Made by a program: the position numbers and the translations under genes
The notes under the pieces: model-generated
Told to the model about the DNA's origin: nothing
Databases searched by the model: none
Seen by the model: only the letters and a program-made list of their open reading frames with translations
Shown here: one piece after another, positions 33,949-42,527 of the stretch
How positions within the stretch are numbered: position 1 is the stretch's first letter
How the letters are laid out: the number at the start of each line of letters is the position of its first letter
NCBI GenBank assembly: GCA_038133845.1
Contig: JAYPUA010000007.1
Span: forward strand, 1 to 64,000
Direction: 5' to 3'
DNA from: JAYPUA01 sp038133845
Lineage (GTDB): Bacteria; SAR324; NAC60-12
Length of the DNA: 64,000 nt

Positions 33949-35124
33949 ATGAAGCCCGGCACGCTTTCCCCTGAAGCCTGCTCCTGTTCATCCCCTTTTC
34001 ACGACCTCGTCTTGGCTCACGACCTCCCCTCGGCATCTTCAGTCCCTTCCAAAGACGCTCCAACTGAGGCTTCCCAACGTCCGTTCATTCAGGAACTGAC
34101 ACGTCTGGAGCTCAGGCTCTGGATGGAGTCGCAGGGATTTCCGGCCTATCGTGCGGATCAGGTCTTCGGCTGGGTCTACCAAAAGCGTGTCTCCGGATTT
34201 GGAGAGATGGGCAACTTGGGAAAGAAGGTCCAGCAGGCGCTGGAGCAGAACTTCCGGATGGGCGTTCTGGAAACGGGAGAGGAGCATCGCTCTGAGGACG
34301 GCTCCATCAAGTATCGCTTTGTTCTGGAGGATGGTCGGAGCATCGAGTCGGTGCTGATGCCCCACACGGATCACTTCACAGTGTGCATCTCCTCTCAGGT
34401 CGGGTGCGCCATGGGTTGCGACTTCTGCATGACCGGAACCATGGGGCTGATCCGGCACCTCAGCGTGGCCGAGATCGTCATGCAGGTCCTTGCTGCAGGG
34501 CAGGGACTTCCGGAAGGCGAGACGATCCGCAACATCGTCTTCATGGGCATGGGCGAGCCGTTTCACAATTATGAGAACGTGATGCGGGCGCTGGAGGTCT
34601 TTACCGACGAGCACGGGCTGAACCTGTCCCAGCGCCGGATCACGGTCTCGACCTCCGGGCTGCTGCCTGCCATCCGGCGCTTTGGAAGGGAGCGCGTCAA
34701 GGCGAACCTGGCGGTTTCACTCAACGGGGTCACCGACGCCGTCCGCTCGCAGCTGATGCCGGTCAACCGGGCCTACAACCTGGAGAAGCTGGTTCAGGCC
34801 TGCAAGGAGTATCCGCTGGAGTCTCGCAAGCGCATTACCTTCGAGTACATCCTGATGAAGGGCGTCACCGACTCGCTGGAAGATGCGAAGGCCCTGATCA
34901 AGCTCTTGCACGGGCTCAAGTTCAAGGTCAACCTGATCCCGTTCAACGAGTCTCCCAAGAGCAAGTACCGCAAGCCGGAATGGGAGCAGGTCCGTGCCTT
35001 TCAGCAGTACCTGCTGGACCGGGGCGTGGTCGCTACGGTGCGCATTTCCAAGGGGCAGGACATCCAGGGAGCCTGCGGTCAACTGGTCGCTCGGAAGCCA
35101 CAGCCGGAAGCCCTTCCAGCCTGA
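33949..35124 (+). CDS. rlmN: 23S rRNA (adenine2503-C2)-methyltransferase RlmN
   Basis: A 391-residue radical SAM enzyme methylating A2503 of 23S rRNA (and tRNA A37). The radical cluster motif is CAMGCDFC, the substrate cysteine lies in 'GACGQL', and 'GMGEPFHNYENV' is the family hallmark. The first about 45 residues are an N-terminal extension rich in Ser and Pro before the 'LRLWMESQGFPAYRADQVFGWVYQKR' domain. ureG starts 33 bases downstream. Confidence 0.96.
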   Translation: MKPGTLSPEACSCSSPFHDLVLAHDLPSASSVPSKDAPTEASQRPFIQELTRLELRLWMESQGFPAYRADQVFGWVYQKRVSGFGEMGNLGKKVQQALEQNFRMGVLETGEEHRSEDGSIKYRFVLEDGRSIESVLMPHTDHFTVCISSQVGCAMGCDFCMTGTMGLIRHLSVAEIVMQVLAAGQGLPEGETIRNIVFMGMGEPFHNYENVMRALEVFTDEHGLNLSQRRITVSTSGLLPAIRRFGRERVKANLAVSLNGVTDAVRSQLMPVNRAYNLEKLVQACKEYPLESRKRITFEYILMKGVTDSLEDAKALIKLLHGLKFKVNLIPFNESPKSKYRKPEWEQVRAFQQYLLDRGVVATVRISKGQDIQGACGQLVARKPQPEALPA

Positions 35125-35156
35125 ATTCTCTCTACCTCGAAACCAACATCGACCTC

Positions 35157-35777
35157 ATGCGAAAACCTGTCAAGATTGGGATCGGAGGACCGGTCGGCTC
35201 GGGCAAAACGGCCCTGCTGGACCGGCTCTGCAAGGCCATGCGGGATCAGTATCAGCTGGCCGTGGTGACGAACGACATCTTCACCCGCGAAGACATGGAG
35301 TTCCTGATCCGCAGCCAGGCCCTCCCGGAAGAGCGGATTCGAGGGGTGGAGACCGGAGGGTGCCCGCACACGGCGATCCGCGAGGACGCCTCCTTGAACT
35401 TCGAGGCGATCGAGAACCTGGTTGCAGATTTTCCCCAGCTGGACCTGGTGTTTGTGGAAAGCGGTGGCGACAACCTGGCCGCAAGCTTCAGCCCGGAATT
35501 GGTAGACGCCTCGATCTATGTCATTGACGTCTCGGGAGGAGACAAGGTCCCGCGCAAGGGCGGTCCGGGAGTGACCCGCTCCGACCTGCTGGTGATCAAC
35601 AAGATCGACCTCGCTCCGCAGGTCGGAGCCAGTCTTGAGGTGATGGACCGAGACGCCCGCAAGATGCGAGGAGAGCGCCCGTTCATCTTCAGCAATCTCA
35701 AGTCCGGAGAGGGGCTTGAAGTCATCATCCGCTGGATTCAGACTCAGCTCCTCTTTGAAGAGGCTCCCGCCGGGTGA
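35157..35777 (+). CDS. ureG: Urease accessory GTPase UreG
   Basis: A 206-residue nickel-delivery GTPase for urease. The P-loop GPVGSGKT (residues 11-18), the nickel-binding ETGGCPHTAI and G4 'NKIDLAP' are present, as is the catalytic 'ESGGDNLAASFSPELVD'. ureD follows with a 4 bp overlap (GTGA). The urease subunits ureABC and chaperones ureEF are not here, so the urease genes are scattered or this is a remnant with another nickel target. Confidence 0.95.
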   Translation: MRKPVKIGIGGPVGSGKTALLDRLCKAMRDQYQLAVVTNDIFTREDMEFLIRSQALPEERIRGVETGGCPHTAIREDASLNFEAIENLVADFPQLDLVFVESGGDNLAASFSPELVDASIYVIDVSGGDKVPRKGGPGVTRSDLLVINKIDLAPQVGASLEVMDRDARKMRGERPFIFSNLKSGEGLEVIIRWIQTQLLFEEAPAG

Positions 35778-36619
35778 GCGCGTTTTCTCCGGAGACGGTG
35801 GGGCGACAGGCTCGTTTGGAGCTGGTCTTCAAGCGCCAGGGGTCCCGGACTATCCTGGAGCGAGCCCACGTGGAGTCTCCTCTGAAGGTCACCCGCCCTT
35901 ACTGGCCGGATGAGTCTGGACAAGCCCACCTGATCTTGATGAGCCCTGCCCCTGGAATTTTCGGAGGGGATGAGTGGGACCTGCAGGTTTCCGTGAAATC
36001 CGGGGCCTCGGCTCACATCACACCGCAAGGGGCGCTTCGCGTCCACCCCGACGTTCAGGCACAGACCGCACGGCAGAGGGTACACCTCAGGGTTGAGTCC
36101 GGGGGCACGCTCTTTTGGGAAATGGAGCCGGTGATCCCGTTTCGTGGCTCAAGCCTCCAACAGACCATTCATCTTGAACTGCAGGACGGGGCTCGGCTGT
36201 TTTTTTGGGACGGGTTCTGTGCCGGGCGGGTGCAATCCGGTGAGCGCTGGGAGTTTGCCCGACTGGAGCAGGATCTGCGGCTGGAGCGTGACGGCCAGCT
36301 GCTGCTGCTCGACCGCTTCCTCCTCGAGCCCCAGTCCCGTGAGGTGCCGCTTCATGACATGAACGAGTGCTTCACGGCGCTCTTGCATCCAGCCTCTTCC
36401 CTGAGCCAGCTGGATCCGGAAGGCCTCAGTCCCCGGCTTCAGTCTGCCGCATCCCGGTGGGGACTTGATGAACCAGCTCCGGGGCTGTTCCTGCTTCGAG
36501 GGCTGGTGCAGGAGGGCGTGACCCGTCGCCGAGACCAGGCGCAGTGGCGTGAGTTTCTCATTGACCAATGGGCCAACCCTCTGTCGACCCCAACTGCTTC
36601 AGGGGCCTCACAGAATTGA
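35774..36619 (+). CDS. ureD: Urease accessory protein UreD (UreH)
   Basis: A 281-residue accessory protein that, with UreF and UreG, forms the complex that inserts nickel and carbonate in urease. 'YWPDESGQAHLILMSPAPGIFGGDEWD' and 'QGALRVHPD'-type segments, then 'LFFWDGFCAGRVQSGERWEF', fit UreD. The start is GTG 35774, overlapping the ureG stop. The G-D order without ureF between them is atypical. Confidence 0.9.
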   Translation: MSAFSPETVGRQARLELVFKRQGSRTILERAHVESPLKVTRPYWPDESGQAHLILMSPAPGIFGGDEWDLQVSVKSGASAHITPQGALRVHPDVQAQTARQRVHLRVESGGTLFWEMEPVIPFRGSSLQQTIHLELQDGARLFFWDGFCAGRVQSGERWEFARLEQDLRLERDGQLLLLDRFLLEPQSREVPLHDMNECFTALLHPASSLSQLDPEGLSPRLQSAASRWGLDEPAPGLFLLRGLVQEGVTRRRDQAQWREFLIDQWANPLSTPTASGASQN

Positions 36620-36689
36620 TCCGGATTTGAACTGGATTGTTTTCGTGTAAGAAATTATACCTGAGGGTCAAGCATCTTAGAGGTCCTGA

Positions 36690-37745
36690 ATGCCCGACAT
36701 ACTCCACTCCTTTGAAGACTACCTCCGGCAACCGCTGGAAGACCGAATCCCGAACTACAACCGAGAGGGGCGGCTCTACCACGTGATGGTCGCCCAGCAG
36801 TTCAGCGAGCAGCTGCTGGAGGAGCTTTTTGATGCTGCGGATCTGGTCAAGAGCCTGACTCGACGTCCCAACGGGATCGACTACCTGAAATCCCTGCTAC
36901 GGCACCGTCGGGCGATGCTGTATTTCACTCAGCCCTCGACCCGGACCTTCCTCTCGTTTTTGACAGCGTGCCAGATGATCGGCGTGGATACGGGAGAGGT
37001 GCGGGATGCTGCACTGTCCTCGGAATACAAGGGGGAGAGCCAGGAGGACGGGGTCCGAGTCTTCAGCAGCTACTTTGACGCGATCGTGATGCGCGACCCG
37101 AAGCCCGGGTTTTGTGAGTACATGGCCTACTTGTTGGACCGGACGGGGCGGAGCGTTCCCATTCTCAACGGAGGGAGCGGGAAAGATCAGCATCCAACCC
37201 AAGCGCTGCTGGATCTGTACACCATGCACCGCTCCTTCCAAGAGCGTGGAGGGATTCGGGGAAAGCGGTATGCGTTTGTTGGGGACCTCCTCCGGGGAAG
37301 AGCCGTGCGCTCGGCCGTGTACCTGCTCAGTCAGTTTCAGAACATCGAACTCTTCTTTGTGGCTCCCGAAGCATTCCAGATTGCTCCGGATCTGGAACAG
37401 CACCTCCGTGAGCGGAGTATCCCGGTTCACAAGTGCGACCAGATCCATCAGGTGCTCCCGGAGGTGGATTGTGTGTACATGACCCGCGTTCAGGATGAGT
37501 ACGACCTCTCGGGAGAGTCTCAACTGATCGACCCTCGAAGCTACAGCCTGAACCGAGAGAACATCCGGATGATGCGTCCGGATGCGATCATTCTCCATCC
37601 GCTTCCACGCCGTGACGAGATTCATCCGGAGGTGGACTCCGACCCGCGTGCGATGTATTGGCGCCAGTTGCGAAACGGTGTCTACATTCGTGCTGCCTTG
37701 ATGCTGTACGTCTTCGGACGTTCGCACAAGCTGGCAGAATACTGA
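36690..37745 (+). CDS. pyrB: Aspartate carbamoyltransferase catalytic chain
   Basis: A 351-residue carbamoyltransferase for the second step of pyrimidine synthesis. Carbamoyl phosphate binding uses 'FTQPSTRTFLSF' (note STRTF where STRTR is usual), the mobile Lys loop is 'YKGESQEDG', 'DQHPTQALLDLYT' and 'HPLPRRDEI' complete the pattern. It is about 40 residues longer than E. coli PyrB, mostly at the N-terminus. GAGGT precedes ATG 36690. No pyrI is nearby. The fold could be confused with OTC, but the DxHPTQALLDLYT and HPLPR pattern favours ATCase. Confidence 0.88.
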   Translation: MPDILHSFEDYLRQPLEDRIPNYNREGRLYHVMVAQQFSEQLLEELFDAADLVKSLTRRPNGIDYLKSLLRHRRAMLYFTQPSTRTFLSFLTACQMIGVDTGEVRDAALSSEYKGESQEDGVRVFSSYFDAIVMRDPKPGFCEYMAYLLDRTGRSVPILNGGSGKDQHPTQALLDLYTMHRSFQERGGIRGKRYAFVGDLLRGRAVRSAVYLLSQFQNIELFFVAPEAFQIAPDLEQHLRERSIPVHKCDQIHQVLPEVDCVYMTRVQDEYDLSGESQLIDPRSYSLNRENIRMMRPDAIILHPLPRRDEIHPEVDSDPRAMYWRQLRNGVYIRAALMLYVFGRSHKLAEY

Positions 37746-37777
37746 ACTCCAAGGCCTGAGCCCGGAATCGGATTGCC

Positions 37778-39277
37778 ATGAAGCCCCCTCTTTCCACTCC
37801 TGCTGCCCTCGTTCTCGTCTACGGACGTCCTCCCTTGGTCTTTGCTGGGATGTTGCTGGCCCTCTCTGTGATGATTCGCCCCAGCCCAGGAGTCTACACT
37901 GCAGGGGTGATGTGCTTGTTCATCTCCATGAGCTTTGATCTGGTCGATGGTTGGTTCTCTGCACGATTTCGTCCCCAGGCCAAGTTGGCACATCTTGCAG
38001 ACCGGATCATGGACAAGGCGGTGTACTCGATTGTCTTTCCTCTGGTAGCCGTGGGGATGATGTGGCGCTATCAGCACCTCCCGGAAGGATCCAACGAGCG
38101 TCTGGAACTGCTGCATGTCCTGCTGGTTCTGGTGCTGGCCATCACCGTGCTGATGCGGGACAACCTGGCGCACTTCCTGAGAAACTTTGCGCTTCGCAAA
38201 GGGGAGGAGGAGGAGATGAAGGAGGTGACTCGGCTGCGTACTGTGGTGGCTGCTCCGGTGGGAGCGATTCTCTACGCCTACGCCTTCTACTTCCCCAGCT
38301 TTCCGGAAGACTCCACATACCAGTGGCTCGAGTCGTTGGGGCAGATGCCCACGAATCAGCTCATCTACCTGGAGGTGCTGTTCCTGATCATCAACTTTGG
38401 CTCCATTGCCGGATACATGCGCAAGTACGGAACCGCATGCTTGGATGATCTCTGCCTGGGAGACGTGGTGCTGCGCCGTCGGATTCTGGCGATCTTCCCC
38501 AACGCGCTGACCGTGATGAACGCGATGATGGGGCTGCTGGCGGTCTTCTTTGCCAGCCAGTCCCGGATGCACGAAGCCTTTCTCCTGCTCATTGGTGCGG
38601 CGTTCTTTGACAAGCTGGACGGCGCTCTGGCCCGCAAGCTCGGGCTGACAACCCCCCTTCCTTCTGCAAAGCCCAAGAAGCATCACGTGACCTTTGGAGG
38701 GATTCTGGACGACATCTCTGACGGAGTGAGCTTCTGCATTGCTCCGGCGCTGATGTTCTACATGCTCCTTGACCAGATTTCGGATCCTGAGGTGCAGGCC
38801 TTGCCTTACGGCTGGGTGGCGCTGGCCTATGCAGTTCTGGGAATTGTTCGTTTGATCTACTTCACGCTCGACCGAGCCAGCATCCCTGGCTTCTTCAAGG
38901 GGTTTCCCACCCCGGCGGCCGCGCTGCTGGTTGCCGGACCGTTCATCATGCTCGGGCAGGCGGCTGCAGAGCAGTCGGACCTGACGCTCTTCTGGGCCCA
39001 GTTCTGCCTCTGGAACATGGTGCTCACAGCAATTCTGATGAATCTTTACCCGGTTCGCTATCTGCACGTCGGTCGCCTGATGAGCCGCAACAAGTGGGTC
39101 GGTCGGGTCACCTTGCTGATTGTGCTGACCTTTGTCTTCACTCCCTACTTTGGCTATGCCGGGTTTGGCTACCTGATGCTCTATGCGCTCTCCCCCCTTT
39201 ACACCTGGCGCATCAGCCCGGAAGTGGCGGCCCGGGAGGAAAGCAACGCTCGATCTTCGGAAAGGCTGAGCGCATGA
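37778..39277 (+). CDS. Tandem CDP-alcohol phosphatidyltransferase-like membrane protein
   Basis: A 499-residue polytopic protein with two copies of the CDP-alcohol phosphotransferase module. Copy one (around residues 54-79) has D54, D57, G58, A62-R63, D75 and D79 but an extra residue before Ala-Arg and Ala in place of the second Gly. Copy two (D278, D281, G282, A285-R286, then G307, D311, D315) has all eight residues but about 20 residues between Arg and Gly instead of 8-9. These enzymes use CDP-linked lipids to make phospholipid heads. One canonical-like and one altered site suggests the first is degenerate or binds a second substrate. Confidence 0.75.
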   Translation: MKPPLSTPAALVLVYGRPPLVFAGMLLALSVMIRPSPGVYTAGVMCLFISMSFDLVDGWFSARFRPQAKLAHLADRIMDKAVYSIVFPLVAVGMMWRYQHLPEGSNERLELLHVLLVLVLAITVLMRDNLAHFLRNFALRKGEEEEMKEVTRLRTVVAAPVGAILYAYAFYFPSFPEDSTYQWLESLGQMPTNQLIYLEVLFLIINFGSIAGYMRKYGTACLDDLCLGDVVLRRRILAIFPNALTVMNAMMGLLAVFFASQSRMHEAFLLLIGAAFFDKLDGALARKLGLTTPLPSAKPKKHHVTFGGILDDISDGVSFCIAPALMFYMLLDQISDPEVQALPYGWVALAYAVLGIVRLIYFTLDRASIPGFFKGFPTPAAALLVAGPFIMLGQAAAEQSDLTLFWAQFCLWNMVLTAILMNLYPVRYLHVGRLMSRNKWVGRVTLLIVLTFVFTPYFGYAGFGYLMLYALSPLYTWRISPEVAAREESNARSSERLSA

Positions 39278-40311
39278 GCGAAGCATACGAAGATTCCGAG
39301 GAGCGTCTGGTCACCCCGGAGGAGCAGCCGGAGGAGCAGTATGACCTCTCACTGCGCCCGGAGCGTCTGCGGGACTACATCGGCCAGTCCGAGGTCAAGG
39401 ACAACCTCAAGGTCTTCATTGAGGCAGCCAAAAAGCGTCGGCAGCCGCTGGACCATGTTCTGCTGAGCGGACCTCCCGGGTTGGGAAAAACCACTCTGGC
39501 GAACATCTTCGCCCGGGAGATGGAGGCTCAGATTCGCTCCACTTCCGGGCCGGTGATCGAGCGTCAGGGGGACCTGGCAGCGATTCTGACCAACCTGGAA
39601 GCCGGAACCATCCTGTTTATCGATGAGATCCACCGCATGAACCGTGTGGTGGAAGAGGTCCTCTACAGCGCCATGGAGGATTTTACCCTGGACATCATCA
39701 TCGGTCAGGGGCCAGCCGCCCGAACGGTCAAGCTCGACATCCCGCACTTCACCCTGGTAGGAGCCACGACCCGGGCCGGATTGCTCTCTTCTCCGCTCCG
39801 AGATCGCTTCGGAATTCAGTGCCGTTTGAATTACTATACTCCGGAAGAGCTTCAGGTGATCATCCTCCGCTCGGCCGCCATTCTGGAGATCGAAATTGTG
39901 GAAGAGGCCGCCATGGAGCTGGCCCGGCGTTCCCGGGGAACTCCCCGAATTGCAAACCGGATGCTCCGGCGATGCCGTGACTTTGCCGACCTGGAGACCT
40001 CTGGGGTCATCACGCAATCGCTGGTGAACAGCAGCCTGGCTCGGCTGGGTGTGGACCTGGAGGGGCTGGACAACATGGATCGACACATCCTGATGACCAT
40101 CATTGAAAAATTCAGCGGAGGCCCGGTGGGTTTGGGAACCCTGGCCGCGGCCGTCTCGGAGGAGAAAGACACGCTGGAGGATGTCTATGAGCCCTACCTG
40201 ATGCTGCAGGGCTTCCTGCAACGTACCCCACGCGGACGCACCGTCACTCAGCGAGCCTATACCCACTTGGGCCTGTCGGAACAGGGGACTCCGCAGATTC
40301 CGCTGTTCTGA
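39274..40311 (+). CDS. ruvB: Holliday junction branch migration ATPase RuvB
   Basis: A 345-residue AAA+ helicase driving Holliday junction migration with RuvA. Walker A GPPGLGKTT, Walker B with 'ILFIDEIHRMN', sensor 'GATTRAGLLSSPLRDRFG' and the C-terminal winged helix 'GLGTLAAAVSEEKDTLEDVYEPYLMLQGFLQRTPRGR' are intact. ATG 39274 overlaps the stop of the upstream phosphotransferase as ATGA. ruvA and ruvC are not adjacent. Confidence 0.97.
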   Translation: MSEAYEDSEERLVTPEEQPEEQYDLSLRPERLRDYIGQSEVKDNLKVFIEAAKKRRQPLDHVLLSGPPGLGKTTLANIFAREMEAQIRSTSGPVIERQGDLAAILTNLEAGTILFIDEIHRMNRVVEEVLYSAMEDFTLDIIIGQGPAARTVKLDIPHFTLVGATTRAGLLSSPLRDRFGIQCRLNYYTPEELQVIILRSAAILEIEIVEEAAMELARRSRGTPRIANRMLRRCRDFADLETSGVITQSLVNSSLARLGVDLEGLDNMDRHILMTIIEKFSGGPVGLGTLAAAVSEEKDTLEDVYEPYLMLQGFLQRTPRGRTVTQRAYTHLGLSEQGTPQIPLF

Positions 40312-40341
40312 TCTTCTGAAAAACTTCCCCCTTCGAGGTCC

Positions 40342-41049
40342 ATGCGACTTTCCCTGCTGATGGAGTCTCAGCCTGATGACGTGACCTGTGGGCCGACTAG
40401 CCTGCATGCCGTCTACCGCTTCCTGGGAGACCCCATTTCCTTGCCCTCTCTGATTCAGCGCATCAATCAGCTTGAAGACGGAGGGACCTTGGCGGTGCTT
40501 CTGGGGATCGATGCGCTGCGGCAAGGGTATCAGGCGACTTTGCACTCCTTCAACCTCCAGCTCTTTGATCCAAGCTGGTCGATCCTCTCTGCCAGTGAAC
40601 TGGCTGAGAAGCTCAAGCTGCAGCTGCACTTCAAGAAAGGCAAGAAGTTTACCTTGGCCACGGAGGCGTACCGGGAGTTTGTCCTCAGTGGAGGACAGCT
40701 TCGGCTGGAGCCCTTGAGCCGAGGACTTCTCCAGAAGTACCTCTCCCGGAAGCTCCCGATCCTGACGGGGCTCAGTGCGACCTATCTCTACCAGTCAAAA
40801 CGCGAGTACACCAACGCCCGGGATCAGTCTGTGTTCGACGACTTGAGAGGGGAGCCGATGGGGCATTTTGTGGTGATCCACGGAATGGAGCAAAACACGG
40901 TCTTTGTGGCAGACCCCTACCACGCGAACCCCCTCTCTCAGGACAACTACTACGAGGTCGATGTGGAGCAACTGATGCAGGCCATCATGCTTGGTGTCAT
41001 GACCTACGATGGCAACCTCTTGATTCTTTCCTCTTCCCCGGAGACCTGA
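40342..41049 (+). CDS. C39-like (papain-fold) cysteine peptidase of the peptide-ligase operon
   Basis: A 235-residue cytoplasmic protein. 'SQPDDVTCGPTSLHAVYRFL' has the Q-x-x-C catalytic pattern of C39-type peptidases (nucleophile C16), with His at about 175 in 'GHFVVIHGM' and Asp at about 191 in 'VADPYH'. No signal peptide, ABC transporter or double-glycine substrate gene is near, unlike bacteriocin C39 proteases. It shares a TGATG overlap with the RLAN ligase downstream. Likely trims or releases a ligated peptide product. Confidence 0.72.
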   Translation: MRLSLLMESQPDDVTCGPTSLHAVYRFLGDPISLPSLIQRINQLEDGGTLAVLLGIDALRQGYQATLHSFNLQLFDPSWSILSASELAEKLKLQLHFKKGKKFTLATEAYREFVLSGGQLRLEPLSRGLLQKYLSRKLPILTGLSATYLYQSKREYTNARDQSVFDDLRGEPMGHFVVIHGMEQNTVFVADPYHANPLSQDNYYEVDVEQLMQAIMLGVMTYDGNLLILSSSPET

Positions 41050-42527
41050 TGCGCAAACTGTTGGTCGTGGATCAACCCGACCATTTCAAACTTCCCATCG
41101 AAGGAGTGGGCGTGGTTTCGGCCAAGGCCTACCTGACCCAGCCCGAGTTCAGTCAGCTCCCCAACCTGCGAGTGTTCAACCTGTGCAACGACTACCGCTA
41201 CCAGTCCAAGGGATACTACGTGTCGCTGCTGGCAGAGGCAAGGGGACACAACCCGATTCCCAGCGTGAAGAATCTGCAAGACCTGCAGGCTCCCACGCTG
41301 TTTCGTAGCGTTAGCGACGACCTCGACACGCTGGTGCAAAAGTCCTTGCGCAAGCTCAAATCGGAAGAGTTTACGCTGAGCATCTACTTCGGACGAAACC
41401 TCGCCAAGCAGTATGAGCGGCTCTGTATGGAGCTGCACCGCCTGTTCCCGATGCCCTTCCTCCGGGTTCGGTTCATCAAGCAGAAGAAGCGCCTGCACAC
41501 GGACTCTGAAACCTGGACCTTGCAGCAGGTCAAGGCCATCGCGTTCCGGGACATCCCGGAGTCTCACCTGGACCTGGTCATGGAGGCGGCCCAACGCTAC
41601 TTCGGGCGCAAGCGCTACCAGGCGGCCAAGCCCACTCAGTATGAGTACGATCTGGCAATTCTGGTGAATCGAGAAGAAAAGGCGGCCCCTTCGGATGCGG
41701 AGGCGCTGGAGAAGTTTGCAGAGGCGGCCACACGCCTCAAAGCCAGCGTGACCTTCGTTGACCGAGACGACTTGCACCGGATTGCCGAGTTCGACGCCTT
41801 GCTGATTCGTGAAACCACCAACGTCAACCACCACACCTACCGCTTCGCCCGCCGTGCTCAGGCAGAGGGACTTGCGGTGATTGACGACCCGGACTCCATC
41901 CTCCGTTGCACCAACAAGGTCTACCTGGCCGAGTTGCTCCAGCAGGGAAAGGTTCCGATTCCCAAGGGGATGGTGGTCCATTCGGAAAATCGTCAGACCG
42001 TCGGGGCCATTCTTGGATTTCCCTGTGTCCTCAAGCTCCCGGACTCTTCCTTCTCGCAAGGTGTGATCAAGGTTCGCGACGAGGCCGAACTGAAGGTTCA
42101 CCTGCAGAAGATGTTCGCTCAGTCGGAGCTGGTTCTGGCGCAGGAGTACATGCCCACGGATTTCGATTGGCGGATCGGGGTGCTTGATGGGAAGCCGCTG
42201 TTTGCCTGCAAGTACTTCATGGCTCGCGGGCATTGGCAGATCTACAACTGGGGGAGCCAGGATTCTGATGGACAGAGCGGGGAGTTCGAGACCATTGCTG
42301 TGGAGGATGCTCCAGACTATGTGGTCCGGACCGCGCTCAAGGCTGCTCGCCTGATTGGAAATGGGCTCTATGGCGTGGACCTGAAGGAGGTCCGAGGCAA
42401 GGCCTATGTCGTGGAAGTGAACGACAACCCGAACATCGACCACCGCGTGGAGGATCTGATACTTGGAGACGAGATCTACCGCCGGGTTCTGAGCCACCTG
42501 TTTCAACAGATTGAGCAAAAATCATGA
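41049..42527 (+). CDS. RLAN-domain RimK-like ATP-grasp ligase
   Basis: A 492-residue protein. The N-terminal half (about 1-200) is the RimK-associated alpha/beta domain (RLAN type, 'LPNLRVFNLCNDYRYQSKGYYVSLLAEARGH'). The C-terminal half is an ATP-grasp fold with 'NKVYLAELLQQGKVPIPKGM', 'FPCVLKLPDSSFSQGVIKV', 'AQEYMPTDFDWRIGVLDGKPLFACKYF' and the metal site 'VEVNDNPNID'. It would ligate an amino acid or peptide by acyl-phosphate chemistry, as RimK does. It overlaps its neighbours by 1 and 4 bp. Confidence 0.85.
   Translation: MRKLLVVDQPDHFKLPIEGVGVVSAKAYLTQPEFSQLPNLRVFNLCNDYRYQSKGYYVSLLAEARGHNPIPSVKNLQDLQAPTLFRSVSDDLDTLVQKSLRKLKSEEFTLSIYFGRNLAKQYERLCMELHRLFPMPFLRVRFIKQKKRLHTDSETWTLQQVKAIAFRDIPESHLDLVMEAAQRYFGRKRYQAAKPTQYEYDLAILVNREEKAAPSDAEALEKFAEAATRLKASVTFVDRDDLHRIAEFDALLIRETTNVNHHTYRFARRAQAEGLAVIDDPDSILRCTNKVYLAELLQQGKVPIPKGMVVHSENRQTVGAILGFPCVLKLPDSSFSQGVIKVRDEAELKVHLQKMFAQSELVLAQEYMPTDFDWRIGVLDGKPLFACKYFMARGHWQIYNWGSQDSDGQSGEFETIAVEDAPDYVVRTALKAARLIGNGLYGVDLKEVRGKAYVVEVNDNPNIDHRVEDLILGDEIYRRVLSHLFQQIEQKS

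Noticed and set aside
37682..39286. 534-codon open frame on the minus strand
   Set aside because: Antisense to the double CDP-alcohol phosphotransferase; composition is shadow-like.
41004..42518. 504-codon minus-strand open frame
   Set aside because: Antisense of the RLAN ligase; no motif and no ribosome binding site.
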